Shown here one piece after another: positions 44,915 to 53,446 of a DNA stretch of 64,000 nt (within the stretch, counting starts at the first letter, position 1; each line of letters begins with the position of its first letter). This DNA is from Ostreibacterium oceani. GTDB lineage: Bacteria; Pseudomonadota; Gammaproteobacteria; Cardiobacteriales; Ostreibacteriaceae. Made by a program: the position numbers and the translations under genes. A model generated the notes under the pieces. The model was not told the DNA's origin. It saw only the letters and a program-made list of their open reading frames with translations, and searched no databases. Location: positions 37,693 through 101,692 of the forward strand of contig NZ_WHNW01000010.1 of assembly GCF_009362845.1 (NCBI RefSeq). Reading direction: 5' to 3'.

Positions 44915-45439
44915 TTAAATAGCGAAATCATCGCCTTTTTTCCAGTCAGCACCGCACAATCCGCCTGATTTTAGGGCATGGATAGCCCGTAGTGTTTCTT
45001 TGGGACTGCGACCAAGTGATAAGTCGTTAACCGAGTACGAGCGGATAATGCCTTGGTCATCAACAATCACGGTGGCGCGATAGGCAATGCCGCTGTCTTT
45101 TTTCAATACTTTGAATTTTTTGGATAGTTTGTGGTTGGTGTCGGCAATGACTGGGTGCGTGATTTCCTGCTCAAACGTCTCACGGTCAGCGAACCAGCAC
45201 TTGTGCGAGTGCCATGAGTCGGTTGATGCACCAATGATGGATACGCCTTCGTCTTCAAATTCTTCGAGTAGCGCTTCAAATCCACGAATTTCGGTCGGGC
45301 AGACAAAGGTAAAGTCTAATGGGTACCAGTACAATACGTACCATTTTCCTTCGTAGTCATGTGATGAAATGATTTTTTCTTCGCCGTTGACATAGGCTGC
45401 GCCTTTCCATTCTGGGGCTTTTTTACCGATCATGCTCAT
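44915..45439 (-). CDS. AhpC/TSA-family peroxiredoxin
   Basis: A 174-residue peroxiredoxin. The peroxidatic Cys is in DFTFVCPTEIRGFE (about residue 47) with Thr nearby, and a second Cys in GGLCGADWKKG near the C-terminus is the probable resolving residue. It lacks the usual AhpC length, so it is close to the short AhpC-type group. Reduces hydrogen and organic peroxides with electrons from a thiol donor; the CPAC thioredoxin-like gene lies directly downstream. Confidence 0.9.
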   Translation of the reverse strand: MSMIGKKAPEWKGAAYVNGEEKIISSHDYEGKWYVLYWYPLDFTFVCPTEIRGFEALLEEFEDEGVSIIGASTDSWHSHKCWFADRETFEQEITHPVIADTNHKLSKKFKVLKKDSGIAYRATVIVDDQGIIRSYSVNDLSLGRSPKETLRAIHALKSGGLCGADWKKGDDFAI

Positions 45440-45651
45440 TGAATTTACCTCGTAAGTTAGTTGTGGATAAAAGATTCACTGTTTTCGCTTAGGTACACAT
45501 TCGCTTAGGTCTACACTAGCGCCGTGATTTTCGCTATATTAACCAATGTACAGCACACTGGCTAATTGAAATTATGTATTATACAGATTGTAAATTGCAA
45601 TGATAGTGTTTTACGGTGGGGTAAATTCAAAAAATGCGGTGTATTGCGGGG

Positions 45652-46491
45652 TTATGATTGATACTTTTTTAAGTCACTAAAAATAGCCCGTGTTTTCAGT
45701 GATTTTTGCCCGAGTAATGGTTTGAGCAGATAGGTCGTCACGGCTTGTGCGCCTTGGGCGAGTGTTTCGTCTGTTTCGCCGTGTGCTAGGTGTTGAGCCG
45801 CCAGTAATTGGGCGCCATGAATCGGTAGGCATTCACCCGCTGGCCGCCTGTCTGCAACCCCCATTTCGTGTGATAGAAAATAGTCTTTGTCGGCGCTGAT
45901 GGGTTGCTGCGTGTCGTAGGTGGTTGTTAAGTCAGGGATGTTGGCAAACTGGTCAATCAGGGCTAATTCTAGCTGCCGCAGGGCTAGATGTGTTTTTTGT
46001 TGTGCTAATCGTGCGAGAAACGTTTCGTATTGGGTGAAAAGCACGGGTACAGGGAGTTGGTCAGGTAAAATATAGAGCAAAAGCTCGTGCGCATACTGAT
46101 AAAACATGAAATATTCAGGCGATTGATAGCTGCCCCGGGCATGGATGCCAGTACCCGCCAAGTCATCCGAGCGATTATCTGATTGGTCTTTTTTGTAGTT
46201 GTTTTCGTAGTTGTTTGAGCGTGTGTCTGATAGATTGCTTGCCACGCGCGCGGTACTTGCGTAATGCCTTTCTAGGTGGTCTAGTTTGCTGAGGTTAGGT
46301 TTTAGGGTTAAGTCAACGAGCAAAGGCTGTGCAGGCTGTAATAGCGCACGTTTGTTAGTTTTTTGGTTTTTTAATCCTGAGACAACGGCGTTGATTTTGC
46401 CGTGGTTTTGAGTCAGTAGATAGACTAAGGCGCTATGATCACGATAAGGGCGTTGGTGGATGAGATAAGCCAGTTCTTGGTAAACGCGCAT
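45652..46491 (-). CDS. recO: RecO, DNA repair protein
   Basis: A 279-residue RecO: OB-fold at the N-terminus (AYLIHQRPYRDHSALVYLLT, HGKINAVVSGLKNQK, LQPAQPLLVDL) and a helical C-terminal part. It loads RecA with RecR in the RecF pathway. It is about 40 residues longer than usual because of a polar insert rich in Asn/Asp/Arg/Ser at about residues 93-122, probably from local tandem expansion. It lies just downstream of ispB on the minus strand. Confidence 0.88.
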   Translation of the reverse strand: MRVYQELAYLIHQRPYRDHSALVYLLTQNHGKINAVVSGLKNQKTNKRALLQPAQPLLVDLTLKPNLSKLDHLERHYASTARVASNLSDTRSNNYENNYKKDQSDNRSDDLAGTGIHARGSYQSPEYFMFYQYAHELLLYILPDQLPVPVLFTQYETFLARLAQQKTHLALRQLELALIDQFANIPDLTTTYDTQQPISADKDYFLSHEMGVADRRPAGECLPIHGAQLLAAQHLAHGETDETLAQGAQAVTTYLLKPLLGQKSLKTRAIFSDLKKYQS

Positions 46492-46507
46492 GGGTTGTTG
46501 TGGGTAA

Positions 46508-47470
46508 TTATTGCGGGCGCGTTACAGTCAAATCGCATAAATCCTCAAGGGTTGCCTTGTATGGCGTATCAGGTAAACGAGCGATAGCCGTTTTGGCTAA
46601 ATGGGCGTAATGCGTTGCACGAGAGAGCGTGTATTCGATGGATTGCGTTGTTTGTAAAATATGGATAACGTCGTCAATGGCACTGCGGTCGCCTTGTTGA
46701 ATAATCGTTTTTAGGCGCGATTGGTGTGCAGGGCTAGCGTTTGATAGGGCATGAATGATGGGCAAGGTGACTTTGCTTTCGGCCAAATCATCGCCGATAT
46801 TTTTCCCTGTTTGTTCAATGTCACCCAAGTAATCTAATACATCATCTGCAATTTGAAAGGCATAGCCCAAATAATAGCCATAATTGGCGCAATCATCAGA
46901 TAATTGAGGCTGTTCAGCGAGTAGCGCAGAAAAACGGCACGCAGCGGCAAATAAAACGGCGGTTTTTAGCTCGATGACTTTGAGGTAATCGGCTTCGCTG
47001 AGCGCCAGATTATTCACATGCATCAGTTGCAAAATTTCACCCGTTGCTAAGGCATTGGTCGCATCAGACATGATTTTGGCGGCTTCTAACTCTTGGGAAA
47101 TCATTTGAAAAGCCCGCGTGTATAAAAAATCGCCGACCAACACAGCCGCTGAATTACCAAACGCCGCGTTGGCGGTAGGGCGATTGCGTCGTGCCTGAGA
47201 TTCGTCGACAACATCATCGTGCAATAGCGTTGCGGTGTGGATAAATTCAACCGCTGCGGCTAGGGTGAATTGCTGTTTACCACGATAGCCCATCGCTCGC
47301 GCCAGCAACAGCAGCACCAACGGGCGAATTCGTTTGCCACCACTGCTGATAATGTATTCGCAGACGGTATTGCTGAGGTCAGCGTCGGATTTGGCGGCCT
47401 GTAAAATACAGCGATTTAATTCGTCGCGATCATCGCCTAGGCTGTCCCATAATTGATTGATTGTTTTCAT
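46508..47470 (-). CDS. ispB: IspB, polyprenyl diphosphate synthase
   Basis: A 320-residue trans-prenyltransferase that makes the ubiquinone side chain. First Asp-rich motif LLHDDVVDES, GGKRIRPLVLLL near the start, and second motif QIADDVLDYLGD. Small residues upstream of the first motif fit a long-chain product (octaprenyl-like). Confidence 0.93.
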   Translation of the reverse strand: MKTINQLWDSLGDDRDELNRCILQAAKSDADLSNTVCEYIISSGGKRIRPLVLLLLARAMGYRGKQQFTLAAAVEFIHTATLLHDDVVDESQARRNRPTANAAFGNSAAVLVGDFLYTRAFQMISQELEAAKIMSDATNALATGEILQLMHVNNLALSEADYLKVIELKTAVLFAAACRFSALLAEQPQLSDDCANYGYYLGYAFQIADDVLDYLGDIEQTGKNIGDDLAESKVTLPIIHALSNASPAHQSRLKTIIQQGDRSAIDDVIHILQTTQSIEYTLSRATHYAHLAKTAIARLPDTPYKATLEDLCDLTVTRPQ

Positions 47471-47600
47471 GTGCGTATTGTGTCGGAAAAAGCGCGCCTA
47501 AACAAGTGCCGTCATCCATTTTTTACCTGGCATCAGCAAAACATTCACAAAGTCGAGTTACAAAGCCGCCAAAAAAAGGTAGCCAAAAGCTAACCAACAC

Positions 47601-48356
47601 TTAGCCAATACTCACATAAAGTGTCCGTGCCAGCCCAATAAGGCAAATGCTAGCAAGCCCTAGTCCAATGATACGTAAGAATTTGGCTTTATCGACTTGG
47701 AGAATTTTTTTGTGCGCCTTTTCACCCAAGATATGCCCAATCGCCATAAAGGGCAGCGTGTAGAGTGCCCAGTTTACGTTTAACGGCGTTGCCGTCACGA
47801 TAAACCCTAGCATTTTAATCAGCACCAGTAAAATCCACAGGCAAAACAGCGTCGCCCGTAGGCGAATGGGCGGTAACGATTTGGCGAATACGGCGATAAT
47901 GAGTGGCGCACCGATTAATGACGTGCCACTAATGTAACCGCCGCCTGCAAGCAAAGCATAATCCAGCCCAGGGACACGGATACGTGGCGTGGTTTTCATC
48001 AAATACGAGATAGCATAGGCCAAAGTAATCAAGTAAACGCTAATGTTTAAGACGGTTGCTGGTAAATTTAGTAAGCCAATTACCCCAATGATTTTAAACG
48101 GCAAAATCACAATAAGGGTTTTGCCCAAATAACGCCAATCGATATGCTGATAGCTACTGACAAGGCTAATGCCAGCGGATAATAATAAGTGTAGCCCAAT
48201 AATCGGAATAATTTCAACAGGGTTGTCGATGATGAGTAAAAAAAGCGGTAGCGACAGGGCGGCACCACCAAACCCTAGCGCGGTCCTGACAAAACCGCTC
48301 CAAATAAAAATCAGTAGCACAAGGGCAATTTGCCAAACAGGGAGAGCATCAATCAT
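47601..48356 (-). CDS. TSUP-family (TauE/SafE) membrane transporter
   Basis: A 251-residue protein with about eight helices and the paired repeats of this family (FVRTALGFGGAALSLPLFL near the start and GGYISGTSLIGAPLIIAV in the second half). Members export sulfite, sulfonates or organosulfur anions; the substrate here is unknown. The 8-bp repeat tract at 48,421-48,538 lies just upstream and may affect its expression. Confidence 0.85.
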   Translation of the reverse strand: MIDALPVWQIALVLLIFIWSGFVRTALGFGGAALSLPLFLLIIDNPVEIIPIIGLHLLLSAGISLVSSYQHIDWRYLGKTLIVILPFKIIGVIGLLNLPATVLNISVYLITLAYAISYLMKTTPRIRVPGLDYALLAGGGYISGTSLIGAPLIIAVFAKSLPPIRLRATLFCLWILLVLIKMLGFIVTATPLNVNWALYTLPFMAIGHILGEKAHKKILQVDKAKFLRIIGLGLASICLIGLARTLYVSIG

Positions 48357-48420
48357 GGCGGTTAGGCATTAGCGGTTATCCTTTGTTTGTTAAGGTGTTC
48401 TGTTGATTTGTGGTGTTGTG

Positions 48421-48538
48421 GTTGTTGGGTTGTTGGGTTGTTGGGTTGTTGGGTTGTTGGGTTGTTGGGTTGTTGGGTTGTTGGGTTGTTGGGTTGTTGG
48501 GTTGTTGGGTTGTTGGGTTGTTGGGTTGTTGGGTTGTT
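48421..48538. repeat. 8-bp tandem repeat, 14 perfect copies
   Basis: Fourteen perfect copies of gttgttgg (48,421-48,532) plus a partial copy. It fills the gap between the YgdI-type lipoprotein gene and the TSUP gene, both on the minus strand. As 8 is not a multiple of three, length changes would shift any frame running through it. Perfect copies imply recent expansion or active slippage. Confidence 0.97.
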
Positions 48539-48550
48539 ATTGCGGCGCGT

Positions 48551-48802
48551 TTATTTTCTGCGGGTATAAGGCTCAATCAGATAAATTGCGTCTTTGCTGA
48601 GTTCATAGCGATTGCCATCGAGATCCCTGATGAAATAGCGGTCGTCTTTCAGTGTCGGCTCTTTGTCGCTGTAAAATCGCTGACCATTGGTTGTTTCGAT
48701 GCGATAAACCGTGCGCTCATTGCTAAACGGATTGCTACACCCCGTCAACAGAGCCAATGTTGACAATAGGATACATAAACTGCGAAATAGGTGGTGTTTC
48801 AT
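48551..48802 (-). CDS. YgdI/YgdR-family small lipoprotein
   Basis: An 83-residue lipoprotein. The lipobox is LLTGC (Cys22), followed by the DUF903 domain: YRIETTNGQRFYSDKEP and YFIRDLDGNRYELSKDAIYLI. Function is unknown in the family. The C-terminal end lies 12 bp from the 8-bp repeat tract. The N-terminal signal peptide is normal. Confidence 0.88.
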   Translation of the reverse strand: MKHHLFRSLCILLSTLALLTGCSNPFSNERTVYRIETTNGQRFYSDKEPTLKDDRYFIRDLDGNRYELSKDAIYLIEPYTRRK

Positions 48803-48947
48803 AAGCGCCTCGTCACGGTTAGCGGTGAATGGATGATTGGTGAATGGTTATTGACGGTATTATATGCTATTTTGATGGTTTTAAGTAATTTGGATTCAGC
48901 CATACGATGCAATTATACGATGCAACAGGTAGGGATGCATCAACCCA

Positions 48948-49916
48948 CTATCGATTGCGACTGAGTATGTCGCCAATAATGCGACCCAGCGGGGTGTTTG
49001 TTGCTATTTCGCCAAATAAGTCGCGTAAAATCGTCTGGACAAGCTTGGTTTGTTCGTCAAACGCATGTTGCGCACCCGCCAATCCGAGTAAACTGACATA
49101 GGTGACTTTGTTGTTGTCGTCGTCGGAATGCGTTGGTTTGCCGAGCATTTCAGCGGACTGTGTTACATCTAAAATATCGTCTTGTATTTGATAGCATAAT
49201 CCCAACGCGCTACCGAGTTCGTTTAGTGCGTGGGTTTTATTCGGGTCAGGGTGGGGCTGATGTGCGTAGGGTAGCAATAAGCAAGCCTGGATAAGTTTAC
49301 CCGTTTTGCGACGGTGTAATTCACTGAGCAAGTTAATATCGACTGAGTCAACAGCCAATGGCGTATGCGGCGTCTGCGCTTGTCTGGATAAGAAAATATC
49401 CATGTCTTGTCCGCCGACCATCCCATGAAATCCTGCGTGCTCGCCGAGTACGGCAATGTGATTTAAGGCATAAGGGGACTGGCTTTGTGCTAAATGCTGA
49501 AATGCAAACGTATTTAAGGCATCACCAGCCAAAATGGCAGTGGCTTCATCAAAAGCGGTGTGACAGGCAGGTTTGCCACGGCGCATGTCATCATCATCCA
49601 TGCTGGGTAAGTCATCATGGATGAGTGAATACGTATGAATACATTCGATGGCAAAGGCGATTGCATCAACGGCTTTTAAGTCGATACCAAAACTATCCGC
49701 ACAGGCATAGACTAACGCAGGTCGTAGTCGTTTGCCCGCATTAAAAAAACTATAGCGGGCCGCAGAAAAAACCTGACCAATGACAGGCGCCGAAGTTGGA
49801 AAGTGTGCGCTGGCATAGTCATTAAAACGGGTTTGATAACGTAATAACCCTGTCTGTAAAGTCGTGGGCTGAGGATTGCCGTAAGAAACGTTAGGTGGTG
49901 GGGTTGTTTGCTGCAT
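48948..49916 (-). CDS. ispA: IspA, farnesyl diphosphate synthase
   Basis: A 322-residue short-chain trans-prenyltransferase: GGKxxRP-like NAGKRLRPALVY, first motif IHDDLPSMDDDDMRRGKPA (two extra residues between Asp pairs as in bacterial FPPS), and second motif YQIQDDILDVTQ. It makes FPP for undecaprenol and quinone synthesis. Lies directly downstream of xseB on the same strand; dxs, often the third member, is not in the window. Confidence 0.93.
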   Translation of the reverse strand: MQQTTPPPNVSYGNPQPTTLQTGLLRYQTRFNDYASAHFPTSAPVIGQVFSAARYSFFNAGKRLRPALVYACADSFGIDLKAVDAIAFAIECIHTYSLIHDDLPSMDDDDMRRGKPACHTAFDEATAILAGDALNTFAFQHLAQSQSPYALNHIAVLGEHAGFHGMVGGQDMDIFLSRQAQTPHTPLAVDSVDINLLSELHRRKTGKLIQACLLLPYAHQPHPDPNKTHALNELGSALGLCYQIQDDILDVTQSAEMLGKPTHSDDDNNKVTYVSLLGLAGAQHAFDEQTKLVQTILRDLFGEIATNTPLGRIIGDILSRNR

Positions 49917-49993
49917 CGCTAGGGTTTTGGTTGCCGTTTTTAGTTGCCGCTGTGGTTGCCGCTGTGGTTGCTTTTCTCGCTTTGTTCACTTTT

Positions 49994-50299
49994 TTAGTCG
50001 TTGTTTTCGTTACCACCTAAGGCATCGTTGTCGTTTTGCATCAGGCCTTGTATTTTTTGCTCGGTCTGCGTCAAAATGTGTTGACAGTGCTTGACTAAGC
50101 TAACGCCTGCTTCAAACTGTTTGATGGCCTCTTCTAGTGGCAGTTGATTGTCCTCTAATTGGGTGAGGATGTGCTCTAATTCGGCGATAGCGGTTTCATA
50201 GTTTTTGCGCGCTTGTGTGCCTTGTTGCGTGGCTTGTTGTGAAGATTGTTGTGAAGACTCTTGTGGAGACTCTTGTGGTTCAGTTATTGGTTCAATCAT
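49994..50299 (-). CDS. xseB: XseB, exodeoxyribonuclease VII small subunit
   Basis: A 101-residue protein. The XseB core is YETAIAELEHILTQLEDNQL followed by LEEAIKQFEAGVSLVKHCQ. The first ~28 residues are a Gln/Ser/Glu repeat (ESPQESSQQSSQQATQQ), an N-terminal extension beyond typical length of about 80. It overlaps the rsgA stop by eight bases. Confidence 0.92.
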   Translation of the reverse strand: MIEPITEPQESPQESSQQSSQQATQQGTQARKNYETAIAELEHILTQLEDNQLPLEEAIKQFEAGVSLVKHCQHILTQTEQKIQGLMQNDNDALGGNENND

Positions 50300-51299
50300 G
50301 GGCTTTTACTTCGGCTAAAATCTGTAAAAAACTATTGTAACGCAATTCGCTGACTTTGTGTGCTTGTACGGCATTTTTTAAGGCGCAATCGGTCTCGTGT
50401 TGGTGCGAACAATCTCTGAATTGGCACTGCCCTAAGAAGGGGGCAATGTCTGGAAACCCCTTGGTAATAATTGATTCATCAAGGTGATAGGTGTCAAAGC
50501 TGCGTACGCCTGGGGTATCCAAAATGGTGGTGTTGGCATTTAAGCGATACAACGTGGTATTGGTGGTGCTATGACGGCCTAACCCTGAGGCATCAGAAAT
50601 ACTCATCGTTTGAATAGCTAAGTCAGGAATGAGCGCGTTGATTAGGCTGGATTTGCCGACGCCAGATTGCCCTGCAAATACGCTGGTTTTCCCCGCCAAG
50701 TGTGTATGCAGTGCGGCAAGGCCATCGCTTGATTGGGTGTGGCCTTTGACCCAAGTCACACGGGGTATCGCTGCATAAATTTGGCGGATACGCTCAACGT
50801 GTTCGATGTGGTCGCTGTCGGTAAGAATGTCCGTTTTGTTAAAGAAAATCAAACAATCAACGCCAATGTGATTGGCCGTGATTAAGTAACGGTCAAGGAG
50901 TGAGGTTTGAAACATCGGCGTGTGGGTAATGACCACGACTAACTGGTCTAGGTTGGCCGCAAATGGTTTGGCGCCGCGGTAGGTGTTTTGTTTTTCTATC
51001 ACCGTACGGCGTGGCAAAATAGCTTCGATGACGGGTGTTTGGCCGTCAATTTGGGTGATAAGGACTTCATCGCCTGCGCAAATGGCGCCGATATGTTGAC
51101 GCCAGTCGCAAGGAAGCAAAGGGGCATCTGATGCAGTTTGCACAATCACGGTAAAGCCCATGTGGCTAATCACGGTGGCTTTAATTGCCCCTGCCTGTTG
51201 GAGCTCGGCAATGCGCTTGGTGCGATTTTCAGAGACGGTGGTCTGTTGTTTGATAGAAAGCGTGTGCTTTGATTGTCTGGTGGTCGGTTTTTTAGCCAT
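50292..51299 (-). CDS. rsgA: RsgA, ribosome small subunit-dependent GTPase
   Basis: A 335-residue circularly permuted GTPase that helps mature 30S subunits. N-terminal OB domain, then G4 FFNKTD, G1 GQSGVGKSSLINAL, G3 LDTPGVRSFD, and a zinc site made from CQFRDCSHQHETDCALKNAV (C-x5-type spacing). An ideal -10 (TATAAT on the minus strand, 51,321-51,326) lies 22 bp upstream of the start. Confidence 0.94.
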   Translation of the reverse strand: MAKKPTTRQSKHTLSIKQQTTVSENRTKRIAELQQAGAIKATVISHMGFTVIVQTASDAPLLPCDWRQHIGAICAGDEVLITQIDGQTPVIEAILPRRTVIEKQNTYRGAKPFAANLDQLVVVITHTPMFQTSLLDRYLITANHIGVDCLIFFNKTDILTDSDHIEHVERIRQIYAAIPRVTWVKGHTQSSDGLAALHTHLAGKTSVFAGQSGVGKSSLINALIPDLAIQTMSISDASGLGRHSTTNTTLYRLNANTTILDTPGVRSFDTYHLDESIITKGFPDIAPFLGQCQFRDCSHQHETDCALKNAVQAHKVSELRYNSFLQILAEVKAHD

Positions 51300-51320
51300 A
51301 TTTTTATTGTTTTAGTCAGG

Positions 51321-51326
51321 ATTATA
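51321..51326 (-). promoter_or_regulatory. Candidate -10 element for rsgA
   Basis: TATAAT on the minus strand, preceded by TATAG; the -35 is not clear. Spacing to the start leaves a very short leader. Confidence 0.35.
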
Positions 51327-51426
51327 CTATAAATGGCGACAAAAAAGGCTTAATTATGTTATGCTTTTGCGCAGCTTATTCTTAACTTATTCTTAACGTA
51401 TTGATTCGGGAGCTTGTCGTTTAGCC

Positions 51427-52551
51427 ATGTCAAAAAAAATAGGAATCCTCGGTGGGGGGCAATTGGGGCGTATGTTTTTACAAACGGCTTATGATTACCC
51501 TTTTGAATACGCGGTATTAGACCCTGCGCCTGATGCACCCTGTCAATCAATGACCTCGCATTTTGTTATAGGAGATTTTGCTGACTATGATGCAGTGATT
51601 GCGTTTGGGCAGTCCTGTGACGTGATTGGCATTGAAATAGAACACGTCAACACTGCGGCATTAGCCGCCCTAAAAGCGCAAGGCAAAACCGTCATCCCAC
51701 ACCCAGAAGCACTGACGATTATCAAAGATAAAGGACTGCAAAAAGCCTTCTATACCGAGCACGGCATTAAAACACCGCCATACTATCTCATCGATGATGC
51801 CAGCGGCATTGACGTAGACAAGATGCCACCGCCTTTTGTACAAAAGCTACGCCAAGGCGGCTATGACGGCAAAGGTGTCCAATTAATTCAGACAACCGCG
51901 GACTTAGCATTATTGTGGGATGCGCCTTCAGTCATCGAAGCATTTACCGAGATTGACAAAGAAATTGCCGTTATGGTCATCAAAGACCAGCAAGGAAAAA
52001 TGGCGGTTTATCCCGCAGTTGAGATGGTTTTTGACCCTGATTTGAATTTGGTGGATTATTTATTTGCGCCAGCGAGCCTGAGTGAGAAACAGCTAGAGAC
52101 GGCAAATAGCCTCGCGCAGTCAGTTGTTCAGGCATTTGATTGTCCTGGTGTTTTTGCCGTTGAGTTGTTTATCGATACGGCAGGGACTGTTTGGGTGAAC
52201 GAAACAGCACCGCGCGTGCATAATAGCGGACATCATACGATAGAAGCGGCTGATTGTTCTCAGTTTAGCCAGATGCTTCGTGTCTTGGCAGGGTTGCCAG
52301 TGGGGTCGTCAAATTTACGTGAGTCTGGTGCAATGATTAACTTGATTGGTGCGCCAGGTTATGAAGGTGAAGCCGTCATTGAAGGGCTTGCCCAACTGAG
52401 TGAATTTCCCAATACCTATTTACATTGGTATGGTAAATCGATGACTAAGCCTGGGCGCAAGATGGGGCATATTACTGTATTGGGTGAGCAAACACAGGTT
52501 GCGTCGATTATTGAAAAAATCAAAGCAACCGTTCGCGTAATCAGCCGTTAA
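51427..52551 (+). CDS. purK: PurK, 5-(carboxyamino)imidazole ribonucleotide synthase
   Basis: A 374-residue ATP-grasp enzyme converting AIR plus bicarbonate to N5-CAIR. IGILGGGQLGRMFLQTAYD at the start and the ATP-grasp pattern VQKLRQGGYDGKGVQ, VFAVELFIDTAGTVWVNETAPRVHNSGHHTIEA are typical. Followed after 24 bp by purE with a strong SD (AAAAAGGAG). Note that the family usually ends in a C-terminal domain, present here. Both genes form a dicistronic unit. Confidence 0.96.
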   Translation: MSKKIGILGGGQLGRMFLQTAYDYPFEYAVLDPAPDAPCQSMTSHFVIGDFADYDAVIAFGQSCDVIGIEIEHVNTAALAALKAQGKTVIPHPEALTIIKDKGLQKAFYTEHGIKTPPYYLIDDASGIDVDKMPPPFVQKLRQGGYDGKGVQLIQTTADLALLWDAPSVIEAFTEIDKEIAVMVIKDQQGKMAVYPAVEMVFDPDLNLVDYLFAPASLSEKQLETANSLAQSVVQAFDCPGVFAVELFIDTAGTVWVNETAPRVHNSGHHTIEAADCSQFSQMLRVLAGLPVGSSNLRESGAMINLIGAPGYEGEAVIEGLAQLSEFPNTYLHWYGKSMTKPGRKMGHITVLGEQTQVASIIEKIKATVRVISR

Positions 52552-52575
52552 CGCATAAAGAAAAAGGAGAACATC

Positions 52576-53127
52576 ATGAATCAAACTGAATCAACGCGTG
52601 AATGTCAGCCCAAAGTCGGCATTATTATGGGCAGCCAAAGCGATTTGCCTAAGATGCAAGCGGCTGCTGAACTATTAGATAGTTTTGATATCGCTTATGA
52701 GTTAACGATTGTGTCGGCGCATCGTACGCCACAGAGAATGGTCACCTATGCACAAACGGCACAAAGCAGAGGGTTGCAGGTCATTATCGCAGGCGCAGGT
52801 GGCGCCGCCCATTTGCCAGGCATGGTAGCGTCGTTGACGACGTTGCCTGTAATAGGCGTGCCGATTCATTCGAGCAATTCGGTCAGTGGGTGGGACTCTA
52901 TCCTGTCAATTTTGCAAATGCCCAATGGGATTCCTGTGGCAACCGTGGCATTGGATGCGGCTAAAAATGCAGGGATTTTAGCGGCGCGTATTTTAGGCGC
53001 GCAAGACGATGTACTTACGCAAAAGCTACAGGCGTATCAACAGACTATGCAGGAAAAAGTCACCGAGTCGATTCAAACGGTAGCAAAAACCTATCCGTGT
53101 GGCTTTGACTCGGCGTCGGATTTGTAG
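52576..53127 (+). CDS. purE: PurE, N5-CAIR mutase
   Basis: A 183-residue class I PurE. The substrate motif [13 protein letters not shown], the catalytic SAHRTPQRM (His) and [14 protein letters not shown] are intact. It converts N5-CAIR to CAIR in purine synthesis. SD AAAAAGGAGA lies 7 bp upstream. A bidirectional hairpin terminator lies 170 bp downstream. Confidence 0.96.
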   Translation: MNQTESTRECQPKVGIIMGSQSDLPKMQAAAELLDSFDIAYELTIVSAHRTPQRMVTYAQTAQSRGLQVIIAGAGGAAHLPGMVASLTTLPVIGVPIHSSNSVSGWDSILSILQMPNGIPVATVALDAAKNAGILAARILGAQDDVLTQKLQAYQQTMQEKVTESIQTVAKTYPCGFDSASDL

Positions 53128-53196
53128 AGAGTGGCGGCAGCGTAGGCGTAAAAAGTCGCGTAGCGTAGTCAATAAACTGTTGTCAAAATAATTATC

Positions 53197-53247
53197 GCGC
53201 TAGTTATTTCGCTGCGCTAGTTATTTCGCTGCGCTAGTTATTTCGCT
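53197..53247. repeat. 17-bp tandem repeat, three copies
   Basis: Three perfect copies of a 17-bp unit (gcgctagttatttcgct) after purE. Confidence 0.93.
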
Positions 53248-53290
53248 AGTTGCTCGCTCCAATCATGATGAATGACAATGAGTGACAATA

Positions 53291-53319
53291 AAAAAAGCCC
53301 TGCAGTGCAGGGCTTTTTT
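53291..53319. terminator. Bidirectional intrinsic terminator
   Basis: Stem AGCCCTGC / GCAGGGCT with a three-base loop, flanked by runs of A and T on both sides. It separates purE and the convergent amino-acid-binding protein gene. Confidence 0.9.
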
Positions 53320-53394
53320 GCTTTGCCCCGCGTATCAGCGGGGGGGAACAACTCGGTTATTAATTTCAGCCTTTTAATCTCAGCTTTTTAACTT

Positions 53395-53442
53395 CAAGTT
53401 GTTGCAGCGGCAAGTTGTTGCAGCGGCAAGTTGTTGTAGCGG
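53395..53442. repeat. 16-bp tandem repeat, three copies
   Basis: Three copies of a 16-bp unit (caagttgttgcagcgg, last copy with one change) just before the end of the aapJ-like gene. Confidence 0.9.
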
Positions 53443-53446
53443 TTGA

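Noticed and set aside
48376..48600. Open frames through the 8-bp repeat (PNNPTTQQ- and VVGLLGCW-type peptides)
   Set aside because: They are artefacts of a repeat that stays open in several frames on both strands; no SD, no family resemblance.
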